From: Candidatus Bathyarchaeota archaeon
GTDB taxonomy: Archaea > Thermoproteota > Bathyarchaeia > Bathyarchaeales > Bathycorpusculaceae
Length of the DNA stretch: 6,523 bases
Direction of reading: 5' to 3'
NCBI GenBank assembly: GCA_003601875.1
Contig: PIYF01000045.1
Span: forward strand, 1 to 6,523
Numbering within the stretch: position 1 is the first letter of the stretch; each line of letters begins with the position of its first letter. The notes below the pieces were generated by a model. It saw only the letters and a program-made list of their open reading frames with translations, ran no database searches and was not told the origin of the DNA. This document shows, in pieces, positions 1-6,344 of the stretch. The position numbers and the translations under genes are program-made.

Positions 1-2
1 TA

Positions 3-104
3 AGACTTATCCTTGAAAGTATCCGAAGAACAGCAGAATACGGTGCTGACATCGCGGAAATCGCCATAAACCTTGCGAAAAAAGGTAAATTTTCTCAAAC
101 ATGA
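3..104 (+). CDS. PhoU-domain protein, C-terminal fragment (5' end outside window)
   Basis: An open frame enters from the left edge and ends at TGA 102-104, leaving 33 visible residues. The readable core is SIRRTAEYGADIAEIAIN, which resembles the last helix of archaeal PhoU and AbrB-PhoU proteins, where an R-x-x-E-Y-x-x-D-I-A-E pattern closes the three-helix repeat. PhoU-family proteins act in the cytoplasm as phosphate-linked regulators. The fragment resembles the end of the complete AbrB-PhoU protein at 1164-2174 (YEHSVDISDLVM), so it is probably a paralogue on the opposite strand. Whether it carries an N-terminal AbrB domain cannot be seen. It is convergent with the tRNA-Ser gene, and no clear T-rich terminator follows it in the 96-nt gap. 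The family assignment rests on a short stretch and is moderately sure. Confidence 0.6.
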   Translation, partial: RLILESIRRTAEYGADIAEIAINLAKKGKFSQT

Positions 105-200
105 AATTGCCAGTGTTGAAAAAGCTGACTCCTTCCGTCTCCTAGAACAAAACTATAGAGACAAGTATCTCGGGCTACAAACAGATTTGTGGAAATTTAG

Positions 201-318
201 CGCCGGGGAGGGGATTCGAACCCCTGCGAGCCCAAAGGCTCACTGGCTTTCTTGTCTAAGCCCCTTTTAACTGTTAGAGGTCTCGAGGCCAGCGCGTTAA
301 CCACTCCGCCACCCCGGC
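201..318 (-). tRNA. tRNA-Ser (anticodon CGA), intron-containing
   Basis: Read on the minus strand, the acceptor arm is GCCGGGG (318-312) paired with CCCCGGC (208-202), with discriminator G at 201. A D-arm follows, then the anticodon stem CTGGC (292-288) pairing with GCCAG (247-243), and a loop C-T-CGA-G-A once the intron is removed. The long variable arm GAGCC/GGGCTC is characteristic of the serine class, and the T-arm carries the canonical TTCGAAT loop. The anticodon CGA (285-283) reads UCG. The spliced tRNA would be 85 nt. No CCA is encoded, so it must be added after transcription. The gene sits 40 nt downstream of the nucleoside phosphorylase stop codon in the same direction. Weak A/T-rich boxes near 343-347 and 361-369 could be its own promoter. 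Confidence 0.95.
249..281 (-). other. tRNA-Ser intron at canonical position 37/38
   Basis: Removing these 33 nt restores a perfect 5-bp anticodon stem and a 7-nt anticodon loop. Because an A follows both junctions, the boundary could equally be 248-280. Position 37/38 is the usual archaeal site, cut by the tRNA splicing endonuclease at a bulge-helix-bulge. Possible pairs are exon CUCG (287-284) with intron CAAG (254-251), with one C-A mismatch, and intron UCUAA (278-274) with UUAGA (259-255). The AA|A next to the 3' junction fits a 3-nt bulge, but the 5' bulge would be about 5 nt, so the motif is relaxed. The intron is seen directly; the folding is inferred. Confidence 0.85.
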
Positions 319-358
319 AGCAAAGGTATGGAAATTTTGTTGTTAAAATGTTTCCGTT

Positions 359-1159
359 TTATTTTAAAATGGATGGGAAAAGCCATCTTTTTCCGTTTTC
401 TCTTTTCTTTTCATCCCATTCATTTAGTATTTTTACAGCTTCGTTTGCAACTTTTATTGCTTCTCTCTCCCCGGCTCCAGGTTTAAACTCATTTATATAT
501 CTGTTGTCGTAGACTGCACAGATGGCGCCTGCTCTTAACCCAAACAAGTTTGCCAGTGTGAGTAAGGTTGCAGTTTCCATTTCAAAGTTTAAAACTCCAG
601 CCTTCTGAAGCATACTCATTAAATCTACACGTGTATAATCTTTAACTGGACGGTTTTGCCCAGCGTAAAAATCAGCGGTTGTAGCAGTTATTCCAACATG
701 ATAATTAGTTATTTTCAGGCTTTCAGCAGCTTCAATTAAAGCCATTAAAACCTCATAGTTTGCCACGGCTGGATATTCAGGCATTATATAACAGTTGCTT
801 GTATAATCTAAACGCACTGCAGCTGAAGAAATAATTAAGTCGCCACAGTGAATATCCTTTTGAATTGCACCTGTGCTTCCAACTCTAATAAATGTATGTA
901 CGCCAACGTTTTTTGCTTCATTAACAACTATAGCCATACAGGCTGGTCCTATACCGCTGGATAGGGCTGAAATTTTAACACCTTTATATTCACCAGTGAA
1001 ACTGTGAAATTCTCTGTTGCTTGAAACTTCTTTGGCGAAATCCCAAAATCTAGTTATTTTTTCCACACGGTCAGGGTCTCCCGGAACAAGTAAGTATTCA
1101 GCTAAGTCGCCTTTCCTGCATGCAATGTGATATTGCCTATCTATAGCTGCATGATTCAT
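359..1159 (-). CDS. udp: Uridine phosphorylase-like nucleoside phosphorylase (NP-I family)
   Basis: This 266-residue protein belongs to the nucleoside phosphorylase-I family (PNP_UDP_1). Such enzymes use phosphate to split a nucleoside into base and (deoxy)ribose-1-phosphate in the cytoplasm for salvage or pentose recovery. Visible motifs match E. coli uridine phosphorylase: GDPDR at 27-31 and R49 for phosphate, RVGSTGAIQ at 92-100 with phosphate-contacting R92 and T96, and NFEMETATL at 191-199 holding the ribose-binding Met-Glu pair. The Q168-x-R170 pair corresponds to the residues that recognise uracil, favouring uridine over purine substrates. Length is typical, with a short basic tail. 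The ATG follows AGGTGA with 4-nt spacing. It is the second gene of an operon with the AbrB-PhoU gene 4 nt upstream. Exact substrate preference is inferred from homologues. Confidence 0.9.
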   Translation of the reverse strand: MNHAAIDRQYHIACRKGDLAEYLLVPGDPDRVEKITRFWDFAKEVSSNREFHSFTGEYKGVKISALSSGIGPACMAIVVNEAKNVGVHTFIRVGSTGAIQKDIHCGDLIISSAAVRLDYTSNCYIMPEYPAVANYEVLMALIEAAESLKITNYHVGITATTADFYAGQNRPVKDYTRVDLMSMLQKAGVLNFEMETATLLTLANLFGLRAGAICAVYDNRYINEFKPGAGEREAIKVANEAVKILNEWDEKKRENGKRWLFPSILK

Positions 1160-1163
1160 TTTT

Positions 1164-1169
1164 TCACCT
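1164..1169 (-). promoter_or_regulatory. Shine-Dalgarno site of the phosphorylase gene, overlapping the upstream stop codon
   Basis: AGGTGA on the minus strand lies 4 nt before the ATG at 1159. Its last three bases are the TGA stop of the AbrB-PhoU gene, so ribosomes ending the first gene finish on the binding site of the second. This points to translational coupling. Confidence 0.75.
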
Positions 1170-2174
1170 AATATCTTGTTCCGTTTTCTTCGGCATCACT
1201 AAATCTGAAATGTCAACGCTGTGCTCATAAATCTGTTTTAAATCAGCCGCTATTGTCAACAAGTTTGGAACCACATCTAAAGATTGAGCCTTTGCAGCCT
1301 TTTCAATTTCTTTCAACTGCTCCTCAACTTCTCCTCTTATTCCACGAACATCTTCAGCTAAACTTACATTATTTGTAAGAAAGGCTTTCAAAGCGTTTTC
1401 ATGTGCTCTAAAGCAAAGATTGTGAAAGGTCATAAACAATTTTTTTAATTCATCCGGTATTTTCTTCCCTTTTAACTCCACAACTTTAAGGGCTGCCCTC
1501 ACACATTCGTCTCCTATTGCTTCAACAAGGCTTGCAGTTAACCTGTAATCTAAACATTCAATTGGTCGCACTGCAAGCTTTTCACTTAAACTTGGGTTTT
1601 GAATAATTGTGCGTAAAATGCGGACAAGGAGAAAATAAAGTCTATTAACTTCGTCATCACGTGCTATAACATTTTTAGCTAAGTGAATGTCCCCATCAAT
1701 TAAAGCGTTAACAACATCCCGATGCATACCAGCGGCTATTGAATACCCCCTTCTAAGAATCTTTTCAGGCGGGAAACTTGAGGGCTCCAAAAGACATTGT
1801 AAAACTATTCCAGAATAATCCTCTTCAACAATCTCTAATCCTATAAGAGATTTAACAGCGTTTTTAACAGCGTCCCTTACCTCAAAACTAATACGGTTCT
1901 TCGCTACAACACGAATAATGTCGAATCCGAGAAGATAATTCCCAATAATCTCACGGCCTAAATAGGGTCCAGGCTTTAAAACAGTTTCCCGAAGAGAAGG
2001 CTCAGCACTGTAGCTTGGATCAATTAGAAGCTTTCCATCACTTGTCTCCCGAACAGCCACTGTGGCCCCCCGTTTCAAACCGTAACGTTCAGCCCAAGAT
2101 TTAGGGACGCATACAAAGAAAGTGCCGCTTGGAGTACGTTGAACTTTACGCATCTCACTCATAAAATCCCACAC
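1164..2174 (-). CDS. AbrB-PhoU fusion protein, putative phosphate-responsive regulator
   Basis: The protein has 336 residues when read from GTG 2174. Residues about 8-52 form an AbrB/SpoVT-like swapped-hairpin DNA-binding domain, with RKVQRTPSGTFFVCVPKSWA followed by the GLKRG turn. After a linker come two PhoU-type helical repeats, roughly 140-230 (with DDEVNRLYFLLVR and VEAIGDECV) and 243-327. This fusion is a known archaeal architecture. It is presumed to regulate phosphate uptake genes as a cytoplasmic DNA-binding protein; no direct function is visible here. The start is uncertain: in-frame ATGs at 2162 and 2153 would trim 4 or 7 residues, and the domain begins right after the latter. A TATA-like box lies at 2209-2218. 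It precedes the phosphorylase gene by 4 nt, pairing a phosphate sensor with a phosphate-consuming enzyme. Confidence 0.85.
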   Translation of the reverse strand: MWDFMSEMRKVQRTPSGTFFVCVPKSWAERYGLKRGATVAVRETSDGKLLIDPSYSAEPSLRETVLKPGPYLGREIIGNYLLGFDIIRVVAKNRISFEVRDAVKNAVKSLIGLEIVEEDYSGIVLQCLLEPSSFPPEKILRRGYSIAAGMHRDVVNALIDGDIHLAKNVIARDDEVNRLYFLLVRILRTIIQNPSLSEKLAVRPIECLDYRLTASLVEAIGDECVRAALKVVELKGKKIPDELKKLFMTFHNLCFRAHENALKAFLTNNVSLAEDVRGIRGEVEEQLKEIEKAAKAQSLDVVPNLLTIAADLKQIYEHSVDISDLVMPKKTEQDIR

Positions 2175-2208
2175 ATCATATTAACTAATCTAAAAACAAG
2201 GAAGCATG

Positions 2209-2218
2209 TATATAAAAA
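2209..2218 (-). promoter_or_regulatory. TATA-like box for the AbrB-PhoU/phosphorylase operon
   Basis: The minus strand reads TTTTTATATA, close to the archaeal TATA consensus, with ACACCTAA upstream as a possible BRE. Transcription would start near 2187, some 13-35 nt before the candidate start codons. The box is nearly symmetrical and lies in the 60-nt divergent gap, but on the + strand it would place the start at or inside the DUF429 gene, so the minus-strand reading is preferred. Confidence 0.5.
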
Positions 2219-2220
2219 TT

Positions 2221-2225
2221 AGGTG
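2221..2225 (+). promoter_or_regulatory. Shine-Dalgarno site supporting the TTG start of the DUF429 gene
   Basis: AGGTG lies 9 nt before TTG 2235. No in-frame ATG is present before the conserved GIDLAG motif, so this site decides the TTG start. Confidence 0.6.
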
Positions 2226-2234
2226 TAATTAAAA

Positions 2235-2825
2235 TTGGAAAGTAAAGTTATAATAGGTATAGATTTAGCTGGGAAAGAAGAAAATCCAACTGGGTGGGCT
2301 TTATGGAAGAATAAAAAAGTTGAAACCAGCATATTATATTCTGATAATGAAATTTTGAGGGAAATTTTACAGAATAACCCCACACTTATTGCTATTGATG
2401 CTCCATTTCATCTTCCAAAAACAGGTTTATTAAGAAAAGCTGACAGGGAAATGATAAAGCATGGATACCGAGTTTTCCCTCCAGTTCTTCCAGCCATGAA
2501 AAAACTCACTTTACGCGCTATAAGATTAAACAAGAGAATAGTGGAATATGGATATAAGGCAATAGAAGTTCATCCAACATCAACCCGTAAGGCTTTAAGC
2601 ATGCCATTAAAAGATTGGAGAAAAATTCAAACAGTTCTAACGACCATAGGTTTAAGAGGAGACCTCATAATGAAAAAATTAACAGCTCATGAACTTGATG
2701 CAGTAACAGCCGCCTTAACAGCATATCTACATCTGAAAAATCAAACGGAAACTTTAGGAAACGCTAAAGAAGGATACATAATTGTACCGAAAAGAAGGAA
2801 TTGGAGAGAGTTAAAAATTGAATGA
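2235..2825 (+). CDS. DUF429 protein, predicted RNase H-fold nuclease
   Basis: This 196-residue protein matches DUF429, a family predicted, not proven, to be an RNase H-like nuclease. The family signatures appear in order: GIDLAG (8-13), AIDAPF (53-58), RKADREMIKHGYRVFP (67-82), EVHPTST (111-117), HELDAVTAALTAY (152-164) and the closing EGYIIVP (179-185). The acidic residues D10, D55, E111 and D155 are placed as expected for a metal-binding RNase H-type centre. Translation probably starts at TTG 2235 after AGGTG. Its 3' end overlaps the start of the DP1 gene by 8 nt, so the two are probably co-transcribed and translationally coupled. That context hints at a DNA-replication or RNA/DNA-processing role. 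Substrate and activity are unknown. No signal peptide or membrane segment is seen. Confidence 0.85.
   Translation: MESKVIIGIDLAGKEENPTGWALWKNKKVETSILYSDNEILREILQNNPTLIAIDAPFHLPKTGLLRKADREMIKHGYRVFPPVLPAMKKLTLRAIRLNKRIVEYGYKAIEVHPTSTRKALSMPLKDWRKIQTVLTTIGLRGDLIMKKLTAHELDAVTAALTAYLHLKNQTETLGNAKEGYIIVPKRRNWRELKIE
2803..2808 (+). promoter_or_regulatory. Shine-Dalgarno site deciding the TTG start of the DP1 gene
   Basis: GGAGAG lies 9 nt before TTG 2818 but 18 nt before the alternative ATG at 2827, so the TTG start is favoured. The site is inside the 3' end of the DUF429 gene. Confidence 0.55.
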
Positions 2826-4377
2826 AATGGATAAACTTCAGAAAGCCGTCGAATTAACAGTTGCTGCTGGATACCAACTAGATAAAGAAGCCTTCGAATT
2901 TTTAAGTTCAGTAGCTGAGGACCCAACAGAAGTCATACGTAAACTGCTGAAAAAAATTGAAGAGGGAAAGGAAAAGCCTCTGTTTATTGGAAGACAATTG
3001 CTTGAAGAAACTTTAGGGAAAACTGAAAGAGAATTAGCTGAACCTTTCGTTGAAGAAGGTGTTTCACCTACACAAGTTCAAATTCAACCTAAAATCATAA
3101 TAACCGAAGGAAAAAAGCCTTATCACCCTTACGCCAAAGATGTAGAATCTGACATACGTGTAATTGAAGACCCAGCAAGTAAGCTTAATGCAAATGGAAC
3201 AGTTGAAGGATACCTCAAATATTTTCGAGACAGATACAAACGCCTTGAAAAGCTTTTAAGACAAAGAATTGATGTAAAAGGCGCAGTTTCAATTTTAGAC
3301 GCTCTTAAAGCCCCAGCAAACACCAAAATGAAAGTTATAGGTATGATTACAGATAAAAGGGAATCTAAACGGAGAATTTTCCTCACAATAGAGGATTTGA
3401 ATTCCTTTGCAACAGTGCTTATACCTCAAAATGCTTCAAAAGAAACCTTGGAAAAAGCTCGATGCTTAATGTTAGATCAAGTTATTTGTTTCAGCGTCAG
3501 AAAAACTAGGGGGAACCTTTTGATAGCTGAAGATATTCTACTGCCAGAGGTTGCAAAGAAAAGACAGCATAAGGCATCCATACCAGTTTACGCAGTTTTA
3601 ACTTCGGATATGCACGTAGGAAGCACAAAATTTCAGCGTGATGCCTTTAACCGTTTCATTTTATGGTTAAACGGTAAGTATGGAAATTCTGTTGCAAAAG
3701 AAATAGCAAGTCATGTTAAATATGTCTTAATAGCCGGTGACATAGTGGATGGTATAGGAGTATATCCAAATCAGCTTAAAGAACTAGCTGTTAAAGACGT
3801 ATATGAACAGTATAATTTAGCCGCCCAACTTATTGAACAAATACCAGATTACATCGAAGTTATAATAATACCAGGAAATCATGATGCTGTAAGAAAAGCT
3901 TTACCTCAACCAGCAATTTCAAACAGTTTTCTAAAGAGTTTACAAGCAACAAGGAAAGTTTACTCTTTCGGAAACCCTACACTTTTAAGCCTTCACAACG
4001 TTGAAGTTTTAATGTTTCATGGACGAAGTTTAGATGATATAGTTTCATCAGTTCCAAAAATGGATTATAGACACCCAGAAAAGGCTATGACCCTTCTTTT
4101 AAAAAGTAGGCATTTAGCACCAACTTATGGTGGAAAGACGTTAATATCCCCGGAAAACAAGGATTTTCTAGTTATAAACCATGTTCCAGACATTTTCCAT
4201 TCAGGACACATCCATGTTTTAGGTTATACAAATTATAAAGGAGTGTTAATTGTTAATTCTGGAGCCTGGCAAGAGCAAACTGATTATATGAAAAGAATGG
4301 GGTTCACACCAACCCCTGGAAAAGTTCCAGTTGTCGACTTGCAAACCTTAAGAGTTATGGTTCTCCCCTTTGCCTAA
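2818..4377 (+). CDS. polB: DNA polymerase II (family D) small subunit DP1
   Basis: This is the 519-residue proofreading subunit of archaeal PolD, a nuclear replicative polymerase. DP1 supplies the 3'-5' exonuclease and pairs with the catalytic large subunit DP2, which is not in this window. An N-terminal helical region (about 1-75) is followed by a variable linker and an OB-fold near 165-245. The calcineurin-like phosphoesterase domain runs from about 257 to the end with all metal motifs intact: SDMHVG (263-268), AGDIVDG (306-312), PGNHD (352-356), FHG (400-402) and SGHIH (462-466). NSGAWQEQTDYMKRMG near 480-495 is typical of DP1. The TTG start is chosen from GGAGAG spacing, with ATG 2827 as the alternative. 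It overlaps DUF429 by 8 nt upstream and the convergent DUF99 gene by 4 nt downstream. The active-site residues suggest a working nuclease. Confidence 0.96.
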   Translation: MNEMDKLQKAVELTVAAGYQLDKEAFEFLSSVAEDPTEVIRKLLKKIEEGKEKPLFIGRQLLEETLGKTERELAEPFVEEGVSPTQVQIQPKIIITEGKKPYHPYAKDVESDIRVIEDPASKLNANGTVEGYLKYFRDRYKRLEKLLRQRIDVKGAVSILDALKAPANTKMKVIGMITDKRESKRRIFLTIEDLNSFATVLIPQNASKETLEKARCLMLDQVICFSVRKTRGNLLIAEDILLPEVAKKRQHKASIPVYAVLTSDMHVGSTKFQRDAFNRFILWLNGKYGNSVAKEIASHVKYVLIAGDIVDGIGVYPNQLKELAVKDVYEQYNLAAQLIEQIPDYIEVIIIPGNHDAVRKALPQPAISNSFLKSLQATRKVYSFGNPTLLSLHNVEVLMFHGRSLDDIVSSVPKMDYRHPEKAMTLLLKSRHLAPTYGGKTLISPENKDFLVINHVPDIFHSGHIHVLGYTNYKGVLIVNSGAWQEQTDYMKRMGFTPTPGKVPVVDLQTLRVMVLPFA

Positions 4378-4931
4378 GACAGCCCTCTTGCTATAAGCCG
4401 TGCAACTCTAATAGGCTCCGGAATCTTTCCAAAAATAGAAAACGCCTTAACGATTCCAGAGGCTTGCTCTTTGCTAACACCTAAAATTTCAATGTAAACT
4501 GGAAGTTCATGGTTTAAACTATAAACCTTGTAAACTTTTCCCAAATGTTCAAAAACAAGCCATCGAACCTCCCAATCTATAAAGTGGCGTTTAAGGGCCC
4601 TTCTAACAGCCCTATTATCAGGTTTTTTCCCAGTCACTATAATTACTGGTTTATGAAACTTTTCGTGTATAACAGCCGGATTGATGACGTTAAATCCGGC
4701 GAAGGATACTCCTGCGAGCATAACTACGTCAAATTTCCAATTACTCAACATTTCAGTAAGTTTTGTTGTCGCATCTAAACCGTCAACCTCTATCTCATCA
4801 ACTTTTACTTTTTTAATTGACAAGCCGTGAAATAAAACTGCGACGAGAAGGGCCTTCTTTGTTAAGCCTTTCTGGAAGCTTCCATCCTCAACTCCAACTA
4901 TACGTATCTTTTTTAAGGCATTTAGGTTCAT
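4374..4931 (-). CDS. DUF99 (UPF0215) family protein, endonuclease V-like fold
   Basis: This 185-residue protein matches DUF99, an archaeal family related in fold to endonuclease V, which cuts next to deaminated bases (inosine) in DNA or RNA. Visible family motifs are RIVGVEDGSF (10-19, where GxDDGxF is usual and the first Asp is Glu here), VDGLDAT (49-55), LAGVSFAGFNV (72-82), PVIIVTGKKPDNRAVRRAL (95-113) and the C-terminal PEPIRVARLIARGL (171-184). Length and ends are normal, so it looks intact. It starts inside the 3' end of orc1/cdc6 (44-nt overlap) with only a weak GGAAG 11 nt upstream, suggesting translation coupled to the initiator gene. It ends tail to tail with DP1. Catalytic activity has not been deduced from the sequence; I cannot confirm an intact endonuclease V triad. 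Confidence 0.85.
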   Translation of the reverse strand: MNLNALKKIRIVGVEDGSFQKGLTKKALLVAVLFHGLSIKKVKVDEIEVDGLDATTKLTEMLSNWKFDVVMLAGVSFAGFNVINPAVIHEKFHKPVIIVTGKKPDNRAVRRALKRHFIDWEVRWLVFEHLGKVYKVYSLNHELPVYIEILGVSKEQASGIVKAFSIFGKIPEPIRVARLIARGLS

Positions 4932-6138
4932 AATTAACTAAACTTCCAAATCTATTATCATTACTAAAAACTTCTCTAATAATGCTGCGTGGAACAGCAA
5001 GTCGAGTTTTTTTCGTTCGCCCATATCTCCCCATACTTACAACTTTAGCATTCAATAAACCGATGGAGTCAAGTTCATTAAGAATTGTGCTAACACGTCT
5101 CTGAGTTAATGGAGCAATTCCAAGCTCTCCGCAGAGTTCACTATAAACTTCATAGATTTCACCAGTGGTTGATTTGAAAATTTTCTTTCTATTTAAATGG
5201 TAAACACTGAAAATTACAAGTTTAGAGTGTAAGGTTAGATCTTGAAGTGCCTCCGCAACTCGATTTCGTTCAATCTTTCTCTCAGCCTTCCTCACATGTT
5301 CCTCAACGACGACTTTTGCACCTTCCCGTTCAGCAACCTCGCCAGCTACACGTAACAAATCAAGCGCCCGCCTTGCATCACCATGCTCAGCTGCAGCTAA
5401 AGCAGCACACAAACTTAAAGCTCCATCAGAAAGGGCGCCTGCTTGAAACGCTAGTTGGGCCCGTTCAAAAAGAATATTCTTCAATTCGTTTGCATTGTAA
5501 GGTCTAAAAACTATTTCTTCCTCACTAAGAGAACTTAAAACTCTTGGATCAAGAAACTCTTTTAGGCGAAGATCATTCGATATTCCAATAAGGGAAACTT
5601 TACTTCTGCTTAAATTTTCGTTTACCCTTGTTAATTCGTAAAGAAGGGTGTCTCCCCGTACTTTCGTTAATGCATCAACCTCATCAAGAACCGTTATAAA
5701 AAGCATTTTACAGGTATCCAAACCATTTTTAAGTCTATCAAAAACTTCTCCAACAGCCAAACCAGTAAAAGGGACGGAAACACCGATAGCTCGGCACATT
5801 GAAGAAAGAACTCTATATTCTGTTCCAGCAATTCTACAATTTACATAACAAAATTTAACTGCCGCATTAAACTCCTTAGCCTTACCCTCTAAATGTTGAA
5901 GCACATACTTTGTAACAGCAGTTTTCCCGGTTCCAGTTTTTCCATAAATAAATATATTTGAACAACGGGCACCCTTAAGAACTGGAGCAACAGTTTCTCC
6001 AAGCCTTTTAATCTGCTCTTCTCTGTGAGGAAGCCTTTCTGGAATATAATCATGTCTTAAAACTTCTCTATCCTTGAAAATTTTTGAATCAGAAATGAAC
6101 CTTTCAAATATCTCATCAAGCACATTTTTGTTATTCAT
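4888..6138 (-). CDS. cdc6: Orc1/Cdc6 replication initiator (AAA+ ATPase with winged helix)
   Basis: This protein binds origin recognition boxes and loads the MCM helicase. Numbered from the upstream ATG at 6153, the Walker A is GKTGTGKT (71-78), Walker B is LFITVLDEVD (151-160), sensor 1 is GISND (190-194), a DPRVLSSL segment at 202-209 matches the family and sensor 2 is GDARRALD (258-265). A C-terminal winged-helix DNA-binding domain spans about 305-395. The start is placed at ATG 6138 (416 residues) because GGAGGT lies exactly 7 nt upstream; ATG 6153 would add MEVDF but destroys that logic. The initiator-specific AT-rich, ORB-bearing region lies directly upstream, as in many archaeal origins. 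The gene overlaps DUF99 by 44 nt. An ORB-like box just before the start suggests possible autoregulation. Confidence 0.96.
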   Translation of the reverse strand: MNNKNVLDEIFERFISDSKIFKDREVLRHDYIPERLPHREEQIKRLGETVAPVLKGARCSNIFIYGKTGTGKTAVTKYVLQHLEGKAKEFNAAVKFCYVNCRIAGTEYRVLSSMCRAIGVSVPFTGLAVGEVFDRLKNGLDTCKMLFITVLDEVDALTKVRGDTLLYELTRVNENLSRSKVSLIGISNDLRLKEFLDPRVLSSLSEEEIVFRPYNANELKNILFERAQLAFQAGALSDGALSLCAALAAAEHGDARRALDLLRVAGEVAEREGAKVVVEEHVRKAERKIERNRVAEALQDLTLHSKLVIFSVYHLNRKKIFKSTTGEIYEVYSELCGELGIAPLTQRRVSTILNELDSIGLLNAKVVSMGRYGRTKKTRLAVPRSIIREVFSNDNRFGSLVNYEPKCLKKDTYSWS

Positions 6139-6145
6139 GAAATCA

Positions 6146-6151
6146 ACCTCC
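6146..6151 (-). promoter_or_regulatory. Strong Shine-Dalgarno site fixing the orc1/cdc6 start at 6138
   Basis: GGAGGT on the minus strand sits 7 nt before ATG 6138 and overlaps the alternative ATG at 6153. It is the best ribosome-binding site in the window. Confidence 0.75.
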
Positions 6152-6170
6152 ATCTAAAGGTAATGCCTCA

Positions 6171-6193
6171 CTTCCATTTGAAAGAAAATAAGT
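6171..6193 (+). repeat. ORB-like box 1 (lacks the G-string)
   Basis: CTTCCATTTGAAAGAAA matches box 3 at 16 of 17 bases. The archaeal mini-ORB core is roughly TTCCA-x-x-x-GAAA. The usual GGGG tail is replaced here by ATAAG, so binding may be weaker. It lies 33 nt upstream of the orc1/cdc6 start codon. Confidence 0.6.
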
Positions 6194-6271
6194 GCTATCC
6201 TACAGAAAAATAAACGAAGACATGTAGAACATTAAAACATTTTTTAAATAATTATTATCTTATGTTAGAAG

Positions 6272-6296
6272 CCCACCCCCTAACTTCTTTTGGAAA
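6272..6296 (-). repeat. ORB-like box 2, inverted, with G-string
   Basis: Read on the minus strand it contains TTCCA, three bases, GAA, then five bases to GGGG, the same spacing as in box 3. The G-rich end (GGGGGTGGG) is strong. It points opposite to box 3, so the two face away from the interval between them on the G-string side. Confidence 0.55.
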
Positions 6297-6322
6297 TTCT
6301 CTTAATTTATTTTCTAATTGTG

Positions 6323-6341
6323 ATTTCTTCTTAGAAGAAAT
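6323..6341. repeat. 19-nt perfect palindrome near the centre of the putative origin
   Basis: ATTTCTTCT and AGAAGAAAT are exact inverted copies around a single T at 6332. It lies between the inverted box 2 and box 3, next to the AT-rich tract. It could be a dimer-binding site or a small hairpin. It does not look like a terminator because no gene ends nearby. Confidence 0.6.
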
Positions 6342-6344
6342 ATT

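Noticed and set aside
105..200. Terminator or small RNA between the PhoU fragment and tRNA-Ser
   Set aside because: No T-run of useful length and no convincing stem was seen.
73..512. Short + strand open frames across the tRNA and the end of the phosphorylase gene
   Set aside because: They read through the tRNA-Ser and the antisense of a clear gene, and their composition has no family resemblance.
2209..2217. TATATAAAA on the + strand as promoter of the DUF429-DP1 unit
   Set aside because: The spacing would put the transcription start at or inside the DUF429 start codon and exclude its AGGTG site. The minus-strand reading fits better.
5247..5848. Open frames on the + strand opposite orc1/cdc6
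   Set aside because: They are antisense shadows of a well-conserved AAA+ gene with low-complexity translations and no supporting ribosome-binding sites.
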